A stretch of 64,000 nucleotides of DNA. Source: an uncultured Sinobacteraceae bacterium (GTDB lineage Bacteria; Pseudomonadota; Gammaproteobacteria; Nevskiales; Nevskiaceae). Location of the stretch: assembly GCA_903822975.1 (NCBI GenBank), contig CAIJRD010000002.1, forward strand, positions 558,001 to 622,000, given 5' to 3'. Below, piece by piece: positions 57,891 through 64,000 of this stretch. Positions within the stretch are counted from its first letter, which is position 1, and every line of letters starts with the position of its first letter. Position numbers and translations under genes: made by a program. Under the pieces are notes generated by a model. That model did no database searches and was not told where the DNA came from. It saw only the letters and a program-made list of their open reading frames with translations.

Positions 57891-59270
57891 TTATGACGGT
57901 TTGGTTACATCCTGTTGCTTTTTGTCGCCAACTACGTCGACTGCAGTGACCGTGTGATGAACGCGGTGTAACGGGAAGAAACAGGTGAAGGTGCTGCCGA
58001 CGCCGACCTCACTTTCGATATCGAGGCGTCCCTGATGCCGTTCCAGTGCCTGCTTGACAATTGAAAGCCCCAAACCAGTGCCGCCACTCGCGCGCGAACG
58101 CCCCACATCGACGCGATAGAAACGTTCGGTGACACGCTGCAAGTCTTTTTCGCCGATGCCGATTCCGGTATCTGCTACGGAAAAGTAAGCACCGTGCTCG
58201 TCACTCCACCAGCGCACGCGAATGATCCCGTTGGCTGGTGTGTACTGGACGGCGTTCGCCACCAGGTTGGTGAAGATGCTCTGCACTTCCGCATCGCGGC
58301 CGAACAGGCGCAGATTCGGTTCGATATCGAATTCGAAGCGGTGCTGTCCTTTCGAAAGCTGTTCCGCTTCTTCTTTCAGACGCGCCAGCATGCGCGGAAC
58401 GTCCAATTGATCCTGACGCGCGTAAATGACGTCCGATTCTAGATGCGCGAGTTTCAGCAGGTCGCCGATCAGCGCTTCCATGCGGGTTGCCTGGTTGCGC
58501 ATCTCGATCAGTGGATCGTGCCAGGCGCGCAGCGGACCGCTGCCGCGCGACTCCGGTTGCATCACATCGATATAACCGCGCAGCACGGTCAGCGGCGTGC
58601 GCAGCTCATGCGAGGCATTAGCAACGAAATCACGGCGAGCGATTTCCAGACGCCTTAGATCCGACACATCGCGAACGATCAACAGGCGCTGGCCGTTGCC
58701 GTAGGGAATCACGCGGAACGAAAGGCGCGTTTCCTCGTTGAACGGCGAGGTTGCCTCAACCTCGTCGCTGTAGTCGCCGGCGGCAAAATAAGCGGTGAAC
58801 GCGGGGCTGCGCACCAGGTTGGCGATCCGCAGTCCCAGATCCTGCGGAAGGCGCAAGGCCAGCAGCGCCTGCGCAGCGGGATTGAACCAGACGATTTCTC
58901 CGCTCTGACCGAGTACTACGGCGCCGTCGGGTAAGGCCTCGGTCGATGCCTGGAACTCCGCCAGGATCGCCGCCAGTTTTTTCTTGCGGCGACGGTTGCG
59001 TTTCTGCAGGTCGAGCAGGCCGTCGTACACCTCGCCCCAAATGCCGCCCGGCAGCGGCAACACTTTCTGCTTGGGCTGCTGCAGCCATTCCCGCAAGATC
59101 GCCAGATGGCGCAGATTGGAGACCAGCAGCAGCGCGAGCGCCGCAGACGTTGCGGCGAGCGTGTATCCAATCCAGCGACCCAGCAGCGCCGCCACGGCAA
59201 CCCACAGCGCTGCCCCGAGCACCAGTCTCAGTAGCGTGCGCCGCGAATAGGGTTCGATGGCGGGGCTCAT
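57891..59270 (-). CDS. phoR: Phosphate regulon sensor kinase PhoR
   Basis: 459 residues from ATG 59270; TTG 59282 would overlap phoB. One or two N-terminal membrane helices with no large periplasmic loop, a PAS domain (ILAEFQASTEALPDGAVVLGQSGEIVWFNPAAQALL), H-box NASHELRTPLTVLRGYIDVM, N-box NLVANAVQYTPANG, G-box GGTGLGLSIVKQALERHQG. The lack of a periplasmic sensor fits PhoR, which senses via PstSCAB-PhoU. Eight bases after phoB. Confidence 0.95.
   Translation of the reverse strand: MSPAIEPYSRRTLLRLVLGAALWVAVAALLGRWIGYTLAATSAALALLLVSNLRHLAILREWLQQPKQKVLPLPGGIWGEVYDGLLDLQKRNRRRKKKLAAILAEFQASTEALPDGAVVLGQSGEIVWFNPAAQALLALRLPQDLGLRIANLVRSPAFTAYFAAGDYSDEVEATSPFNEETRLSFRVIPYGNGQRLLIVRDVSDLRRLEIARRDFVANASHELRTPLTVLRGYIDVMQPESRGSGPLRAWHDPLIEMRNQATRMEALIGDLLKLAHLESDVIYARQDQLDVPRMLARLKEEAEQLSKGQHRFEFDIEPNLRLFGRDAEVQSIFTNLVANAVQYTPANGIIRVRWWSDEHGAYFSVADTGIGIGEKDLQRVTERFYRVDVGRSRASGGTGLGLSIVKQALERHQGRLDIESEVGVGSTFTCFFPLHRVHHTVTAVDVVGDKKQQDVTKPS
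57893..57910 (-). promoter_or_regulatory. Pho box in the 3' end of phoR, upstream of the DcaP-like gene
   Basis: Minus strand: ATGTAAC CAAA CCGTCAT followed by AAAA, the 11-bp-spaced half-sites expected for PhoB with one half-site matching CTGTCAT at six of seven. It codes for the last residues of PhoR (V-T-K-P-S-stop) and lies about 100 bp upstream of the porin ATG. Confidence 0.7.
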
Positions 59271-59278
59271 GGCCGCGC

Positions 59279-59971
59279 TCAAATCTTTTCGGAGAACCGG
59301 TAACCGGTGCCGCGGACTGTCTGGATCATATCGTCGACGCCGTGCGGCTCAAGCGCCTTGCGCAGGCGTCGGATGTGAACGTCGACGGTACGCTCTTCGA
59401 CGTAGACGTTGTGGCCCCAGACGCGGTCGAGTACCTGTTCGCGGGTATAGACGCGGTCCGGGTGGGTGATGAAGAAATACAGCAAGCGGTATTCGGTGGG
59501 CCCAAGATGCACCGGCTCGCCTTTTACGGTGACGCGCTGACTGGCGGCGTCGACCTCGAGGCCGGCGATCACCACGCGCTCTTCCTCGCCGCCCGGCACC
59601 GTGCGCCTGAGCACCGCATGAATGCGCGCGATCAATTCGGGGAACGAGAACGGCTTCGACAGATAGTCGTCGCAGCCGACGTTGAGGCCGCGCACCGCAT
59701 CTTCTTCCTCGGCGCGCGCCGTCAACATGATGATCGGAATGTCCTTGGTGGTCGCGTTGCTGCGCAACTCGCGCGCGAACTCGATCCCGGATACCCCCGG
59801 CATCATCCAATCGAGCAGGATCAAGTCCGGCCGGGCTTCCGCCATTTGCAGCCGCGCACTCGGAACATCCGGTGCGAGGCCCACGCGGAACTCCGCGCGC
59901 TCAAGGGCGAACCGCAGCATGTCGCGGATCGGCGCTTCGTCTTCCACTACCAGCAGATTTTTATCGCTCAT
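59279..59971 (-). CDS. phoB: Phosphate regulon response regulator PhoB
   Basis: 230 residues from ATG 59971. Receiver: [12 protein letters not shown], phospho-Asp in [36 protein letters not shown]. Winged helix: [57 protein letters not shown], the PhoB-specific form. The short promoter region carries two Pho boxes for autoregulation. Confidence 0.96.
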   Translation of the reverse strand: MSDKNLLVVEDEAPIRDMLRFALERAEFRVGLAPDVPSARLQMAEARPDLILLDWMMPGVSGIEFARELRSNATTKDIPIIMLTARAEEEDAVRGLNVGCDDYLSKPFSFPELIARIHAVLRRTVPGGEEERVVIAGLEVDAASQRVTVKGEPVHLGPTEYRLLYFFITHPDRVYTREQVLDRVWGHNVYVEERTVDVHIRRLRKALEPHGVDDMIQTVRGTGYRFSEKI

Positions 59972-60013
59972 TGCCACACAGGCATTTAACGCCGGATGAC
60001 GGCCTGGTGGCAA

Positions 60014-60045
60014 ATTAGTGACCGGCTGTTACAGCTTGTTTACAG
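60014..60045 (-). promoter_or_regulatory. phoB promoter: Pho box with -10
   Basis: Minus strand: CTGTAAA CAAG CTGTAAC (60028-60045), two half-sites with 11-bp spacing, then eight bases and ACTAAT (60014-60019) as a likely -10. PhoB boxes replace the -35 element, and this spacing is standard. Confidence 0.8.
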
Positions 60046-60073
60046 CGGTCGATTTTTCCTTGGTCGGCGCGAG

Positions 60074-60099
60074 CTTACAGTTGCATTACAGCCTTACAG
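60074..60099 (-). promoter_or_regulatory. Second Pho box upstream of phoB, overlapping a stop codon
   Basis: Minus strand: CTGTAAG G CTGTAAT GCAA CTGTAAG. The last two half-sites have the 11-bp spacing; the first adds a half-site whose TAA is the stop of the ketoacyl synthase-like gene (60094-60096). Confidence 0.7.
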
Positions 60100-61215
60100 G
60101 CGTCGCAGCACCACACTTCCGGCGGAGTAGCCCGCACCGAATGCGCAAAGAACGCCAATGTCGCCGGCGACCAGATCGCGGTGATATTTGTGGAAGGCGA
60201 TGACCGATCCGGCCGAACTGGTGTTGGCGTACTCATCCAGAATCACCGGTGCTTCCACCGTATCCGGCTCGCGGCCGAGCACGCGCTTCGCGATCAGCTG
60301 GTTCATGCTCAGGTTCGCCTGATGCAGCCAGAAGCGCTTGACGGCATTGGTGTCGATGCCGAGATCGCCCAAGTGCGAAACCAGCAGTTCCGACACCATC
60401 GGCACCACTTCCTTGAACACCTTGCGCCCTTCCTGGCGGAACAGCACTTCGTCCCAGCGACGCGGCGGTTGCTCGGACGGGTTGAGGAAGCCGAAGTCGT
60501 TGCGGATATTGTTGGAGAACTGCGTCTGCAAGCGCGTTCCCAAAACCTCGAATCGATCCCGGCTGACGCTTCCAGCGAGCGGCTCGACCAACAGCGCCGT
60601 CGCCGCGTCGCCAAAGATGAAGTGACAGTCGCGATTGCGGAAGTTGAGATGACCGGTGCAGATTTCCGGGCTCACCACCAGCGTCGCGCGCGAGGAGCCG
60701 CGGCTGACCGCATCGACAGCGGCCTGCACACCGAACGCCGCCGAGGCGCAGGCGACGTTCATGTCGTAGCCAAATCCGCGGATACCGAGCAGCGCCTGCA
60801 ACTCCACGGCGATCGCCGGATACGGGCGCTGCATGTTGGAGCAGGCAACGATCACCGAATCGATATCTTCCGGCTTGCGACCCGCATTCTCGATCGCCTG
60901 CAGCGCAGCGGCCGCACCCATCTCCGCCATCAGGGAGGGCTCGCCCTCGCTGCGCTTCGGGATGCGCGGACGCATCATCGCGGGATCGAGCACGCCGGCC
61001 TTGTCGACCACATGTCGCGAGTGAATGCCGGAGGCCTTGACGATGAATTCGCTGCTCGACGGCGCCAGCGGCTGCACGCTGCCCTCTGCAATCGCCGACG
61101 CGTGCTCGTTATTGTGGTTTTCGACATAGCGGTTGAACGCGGCGACCAGTTCGTCGTTCGACACCGACTCTGCCGGAGTGAACAGGCCGCTGCCGCTGAT
61201 ACAGACGTTTGTCAT
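60094..61215 (-). CDS. Beta-ketoacyl-ACP synthase III-like (FabH family)
   Basis: 373 residues from ATG 61215. Thiolase fold with the complete Cys-His-Asn triad: Cys156 in NVACASAAFG, His297 in WLHQANLSM, Asn330 in YANTSSAGS. It is about 50 residues longer than housekeeping FabH, with an insertion around residues 30-90 (HNNEHASAIAEGSVQPLAPSSSEFIVKASGIHSRHVVD), the size class often linked to specialised acyl condensation. No fab or polyketide genes adjoin it. Lacks a clear ribosome binding site. Confidence 0.88.
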   Translation of the reverse strand: MTNVCISGSGLFTPAESVSNDELVAAFNRYVENHNNEHASAIAEGSVQPLAPSSSEFIVKASGIHSRHVVDKAGVLDPAMMRPRIPKRSEGEPSLMAEMGAAAALQAIENAGRKPEDIDSVIVACSNMQRPYPAIAVELQALLGIRGFGYDMNVACASAAFGVQAAVDAVSRGSSRATLVVSPEICTGHLNFRNRDCHFIFGDAATALLVEPLAGSVSRDRFEVLGTRLQTQFSNNIRNDFGFLNPSEQPPRRWDEVLFRQEGRKVFKEVVPMVSELLVSHLGDLGIDTNAVKRFWLHQANLSMNQLIAKRVLGREPDTVEAPVILDEYANTSSAGSVIAFHKYHRDLVAGDIGVLCAFGAGYSAGSVVLRRL

Positions 61216-61341
61216 TTTAGGGGTGTCGTGCAAGCAGAAAGGGGGCTGCGGGTCCAAGCCGCCAGGACGCGCAGTTTAACGCGCCCCGCGCCCTTCGACT
61301 GCCCGCACCGCCCTGGCCGCCCGCTTCAAGGAATTAGTCGC

Positions 61342-62778
61342 TCAACGCGCACTGTTCCAGCCCGCGCCGCTGATGGCGCTTTCGATGCAGCGCTCCACGG
61401 ATCGTTCGCCTCGGAAGGTCAGATGGCCGCCCGGATACCACACGACCGGACGCTTCCAGTGACGGGATAGTTTCAACGGCTCTTCCGGCGGAACCACCCG
61501 ATCGGCGCTGCCGGCGAAAATATGCAGGCGCTCGGGCGGCAGCAGCGGCGGCCGCACCAGCGGCGACACCACCTTCAGCATGTTGACGTAATGCGCGAGA
61601 TCGAGCCCCTGCGACATGAAGTAATTGCGATGCGGCGGCGGCACCAGCCCCCACAGCATCGACGCGAGATCGCAAACCGGAATGCCTGCAACGGCGAATT
61701 CCAAGCCCGGCTCGTAGCCGGCCAGCAGTGCGGTGTTGTAACCACCCAGGCTGTAGCCGAGCACGCCGATGCGGGCGTCCGGTTCCTGTGCGCGAATCCA
61801 CGCAATCGTGCGGCGCAGATCCCAGAGCGCCTGGGTTTCCGCGTGCAGCAGATCGAGCAAGTCACCATCCAGATATAGGTCGCCGCTCATCACGCCGATG
61901 CGGCGCGGACCGTGCAGCGGCAGTACCGGCATCACCAGGTTGAGCCCGAGCTTGTGGTGCAGCAGCCCCGGCGAAAACAGCGGCACGTCCATTACCGAGA
62001 GGCCCATGCGGTAGCCGTGGATACACAGCAGCCAGGGCTTGCCGGGTGCGCCGTGACGAAACACGCGCGCATGACAATCGCGATTGCGCTGGTGGCTCGC
62101 CCAGAGCATGGCGCCCGGCAGCTTGGCATTCGGCACGAACCCGCTGCTGAAACGCAGCCACTGGAATGCGTGCCCCGCAAAACTGGCGGCCTGTAGACGG
62201 GCATCCTCCGGCGGCGGCGGCGCCTGGTGGAAGCTGGCCGGATCATCGATCCAGCCACCAGCCTGCAAGGTGTCCTGCAGCCGATGCGCTTCGTCGCACA
62301 TGATCGAAGCGCGGTCGCCGCTCGGAATCTTCGCCATCGCGACGAAGAAGCCGATCAGCGTTTCGTCCAGCGCCACCTTGGCGAACACCGGCAGCGTTGC
62401 CGGTGGCAGCGGTGCACCGTCGGCACGCGGCGCGTACTTCAACGCGATACGACCGGAAGCCAGGAAGGTCGCGATGCTCACCAGCAGGGCGATCGGCCCG
62501 AGCCAGCCACCGAATAAGATTTCCGGCACCCAGGCGAACAGCCCGATGACGCTGCCGAGCGACATATAGAAGGTGATTTTCGGATCGCCCGGCCACAGCA
62601 GCAGAGAAACGCCCGAAGCCAGAATCAAGCTTCCCGGCACAAAGCCGAACAGCAGCCAGCCGTAGCTTCCGCCACCGGCGCCGAGCCAGAACAGGCCGGC
62701 CAGAATCGGAATCAAACTCCACCAGTCGTGCTGCTGCGGCGGCTCACCGGTCAGCGTCGTCTTGCCAGGCTCTTCCAT
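61342..62778 (-). CDS. Membrane-anchored alpha/beta hydrolase
   Basis: 478 residues. The first about 110 carry four membrane helices (SLIPILAGLFWLGAGGG, WLLFGFVPGSLILASGVSLLL, ITFYMSLGSVIGLFAWV, GPIALLVSIATFL), followed by a hydrolase domain: LLCIHGYRMG, nucleophile elbow GVLGYSLGGYNTA with Ser343, acidic residue in FAGSADRVVPPEEP and His in YPGGHLTFRG. Complete triad. The combination of a multi-helix N-terminus and a C-terminal hydrolase is uncommon; I do not recognise a named family. Confidence 0.8.
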   Translation of the reverse strand: MEEPGKTTLTGEPPQQHDWWSLIPILAGLFWLGAGGGSYGWLLFGFVPGSLILASGVSLLLWPGDPKITFYMSLGSVIGLFAWVPEILFGGWLGPIALLVSIATFLASGRIALKYAPRADGAPLPPATLPVFAKVALDETLIGFFVAMAKIPSGDRASIMCDEAHRLQDTLQAGGWIDDPASFHQAPPPPEDARLQAASFAGHAFQWLRFSSGFVPNAKLPGAMLWASHQRNRDCHARVFRHGAPGKPWLLCIHGYRMGLSVMDVPLFSPGLLHHKLGLNLVMPVLPLHGPRRIGVMSGDLYLDGDLLDLLHAETQALWDLRRTIAWIRAQEPDARIGVLGYSLGGYNTALLAGYEPGLEFAVAGIPVCDLASMLWGLVPPPHRNYFMSQGLDLAHYVNMLKVVSPLVRPPLLPPERLHIFAGSADRVVPPEEPLKLSRHWKRPVVWYPGGHLTFRGERSVERCIESAISGAGWNSAR

Positions 62779-62835
62779 CGTTCAGTATCCAGGGTGTTGG
62801 CGCCGCCAAAATGGCAGACGTCGGAGAGACTCGGT

Positions 62836-63135
62836 TTACGCCGAGCGAAGTTGCGCGGTGATCAAGGTCCATAACAAGGGCATCGCAATGAGCAGGACGA
62901 TCTGCAATGCCCAATGCCAGCTGCGAGCGCGTTTCACGCCCAGCGCAGCCGCGCCCGAAAGCACGAACAGCACGGCGAAGCAGGCGGTGATGATGAGCAC
63001 GCCGCTGAGCCCGTCGCGGGTGATTGGCGAGGCTTCGCGATAGAGACCGAACACCAGCGCCACGAAGCCGACGGCGATGGTCATTACCGCGCCGACAGCG
63101 GCGAGCACGCCGTCCGCCCAAAGTAGATATTTCAA
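62836..63135 (-). CDS. Small three-helix membrane protein
   Basis: 99 residues with three to four hydrophobic segments (AVMTIAVGFVALVFGL, GVLIITACFAVLFVLSGAAALG, WALQIVLLIAMPLLWTLI). Start is TTG 63135 in the ORF track and is doubtful, as no ribosome site precedes it. Unknown family. Lies upstream of the membrane hydrolase on the same strand with 57 bp between. Confidence 0.5.
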   Translation of the reverse strand: MKYLLWADGVLAAVGAVMTIAVGFVALVFGLYREASPITRDGLSGVLIITACFAVLFVLSGAAALGVKRARSWHWALQIVLLIAMPLLWTLITAQLRSA

Positions 63136-63180
63136 GTCAAGCTCAGTCTTATCAGGATTGCGGAATTGACAATTTAGGGA

Positions 63181-63474
63181 TCAGGCTTTCTTGCCGCGAC
63201 GCTTCAATAGCCGTAGCAGCGGCAACAGCTCGCGCGCAACTTTGGGCTGTGCCGCACCGGCACGAACCAGCAGGCGGAGAAACTGCCGCGCGATACGGTC
63301 ACGGTTCTTGAAGACGCTGTCGACCATCGGCACGCTGCGATCGTCCATCATCGTGACCACTTCGTCGGCACCGTTGCCGAACTTGAAGCGCACCGTCACG
63401 CGAACTTCGAGCGGCTCCTTCGGACGTTGCCGGCGACGTTCAGCGAAACCGCGTATTGCGGCGGCCTTGGTCAT
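63181..63474 (-). CDS. Small basic protein, unknown
   Basis: 97 residues, strongly basic (KNRDRIARQFLRLL, LLRLLKRRGKKA), no signal or membrane segment. Divergent from the hydrolase at 63556. The start has no strong ribosome site. Coding is suggested mainly by the even amino-acid make-up; call tentative. Confidence 0.45.
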   Translation of the reverse strand: MTKAAAIRGFAERRRQRPKEPLEVRVTVRFKFGNGADEVVTMMDDRSVPMVDSVFKNRDRIARQFLRLLVRAGAAQPKVARELLPLLRLLKRRGKKA

Positions 63475-63555
63475 GCAGGCTCGCCGCCAGCACGTGGCGC
63501 GACTGCTAATCTGCCTTGATCGATCACGTTCGCTCCTCCTGTACCGGGTATTTTC

Positions 63556-64000
63556 ATGACGGATACCGCAGCCCCGACCACCTTAACCGCATCGCCGATA
63601 CCAAGACATCTGGTCTGCTTTGCCCACGGCAAGGAGAGCGGTCCATGGGGCATCAAGATTACCCGTCTGGCGCAAACCGCAACGCGGCGCGGCTTCGATG
63701 TCGTAAGCCCGGATTATAGTCACACACCCGATCCGCGAGCGCGCCTCTCGCAGTTGCTGGCACTGCGTCCCTGTGCGCAAAGAGCGTTGGTTTTAGTCGG
63801 ATCCAGCATGGGCGGCTGGGTCTCGGCGATGGCCTGCGGACACTTGAAACCGAACGCGCTACTGCTGCTCGCGCCCGCACTTTACTTTCCTGGCTACGAC
63901 GAGCCAGCGCCAATACCACCGCAACTCAGTTGCGTGATTCACGGTTGGGACGACGACATCGTGCCGGTCGAACGCGCGATTCGTTACGCCGGCGCGCACC
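63556..64000 (+). CDS. Alpha/beta hydrolase, N-terminal fragment
   Basis: Open from ATG 63556 to the right edge (148 codons), not in the ORF track for lack of a stop. HLVCFAHGKESGPWGIKITRLAQTATRRGFDVVSPDYSH is an oxyanion/strand pattern, LVLVGSSMGGWVSAM the nucleophile elbow (GSSMG), and VIHGWDDDIVPVERA the acid-residue region. This resembles short YqiA-like esterases of about 190-200 residues; the catalytic His is beyond the window. Confidence 0.78.
   Translation, partial: MTDTAAPTTLTASPIPRHLVCFAHGKESGPWGIKITRLAQTATRRGFDVVSPDYSHTPDPRARLSQLLALRPCAQRALVLVGSSMGGWVSAMACGHLKPNALLLLAPALYFPGYDEPAPIPPQLSCVIHGWDDDIVPVERAIRYAGAH

Overview
The window is a GC-rich bacterial chromosome segment that reads as ordinary, tightly packed core genome with a few accessory cassettes. 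Gene content and order point to a gammaproteobacterium: gyrA-serC-pheA-hisC-tyrA-aroA-cmk-rpsA-ihfB-lapA-lapB on one strand, cvpA-purF-metZ, a phoB-phoR pair, and mrcB beside a TPR lipoprotein gene. Separate tyrA and aroA genes, serA and a LOG-family gene inside the aromatic/serine run, and a DcaP-like porin suggest the Nevskiales/Xanthomonadales side of the class rather than Pseudomonas or the enterics. That placement is inference. No rRNA, tRNA, CRISPR array, transposase or prophage was recognised.

Layout. 1-6.5 kb (minus): an unusual export cassette, in transcription order a TolC-like channel, a PqqD-like/M50-like/HlyD fusion whose zinc-protease motifs appear lost, a propeller-like protein, a sulfotransferase-like protein and a truncated CoA-transferase. 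The first four overlap or nearly abut. 6.6-15.3 kb: ppnP, an orphan ParA, DegV, a one-domain MazG, a CoA-type Nudix hydrolase, metZ, an esterase lipoprotein, purF, cvpA. 15.5-17.4 kb: bepA-like metalloprotease, then a 113-bp tandem repeat with hairpins. 17.4-32.3 kb: the lapB...gyrA superoperon covering LPS assembly control, translation, aromatic amino-acid, histidine and serine synthesis, and gyrase. 32.4-36.6 kb: HI0933-type flavoprotein (plus), acyl-CoA dehydrogenase, tsaB. 36.6-42.4 kb: yoaA-like helicase, PBP1B with a probable lipoprotein activator, phoU. 42.6-52.6 kb: DUF202 protein, small secreted protein, tripartite RND efflux operon, and a response regulator/kinase/second regulator set. 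52.9-57.8 kb: three different outer-membrane porins. 57.9-60 kb: phoR-phoB. 60.1-64 kb: ketoacyl synthase III-like protein, membrane-anchored hydrolase, small proteins and a partial hydrolase.

How it fits together. The clearest regulatory theme is phosphate starvation. PhoB-type boxes (7-bp half-sites, 11-bp spacing) lie upstream of phoB (two, one overlapping the stop codon of the preceding gene), upstream of phoU 17 kb away, and inside the 3' end of phoR in front of the DcaP-like porin. phoU is followed closely on the same strand by mrcB, the lipoprotein, the helicase and tsaB, so phosphate signalling could reach peptidoglycan synthesis by read-through. The least explained system is the 1-6.5 kb cassette: protease-like and sulfotransferase-like folds that seem to lack key residues, co-encoded with a HlyD-TolC export path.
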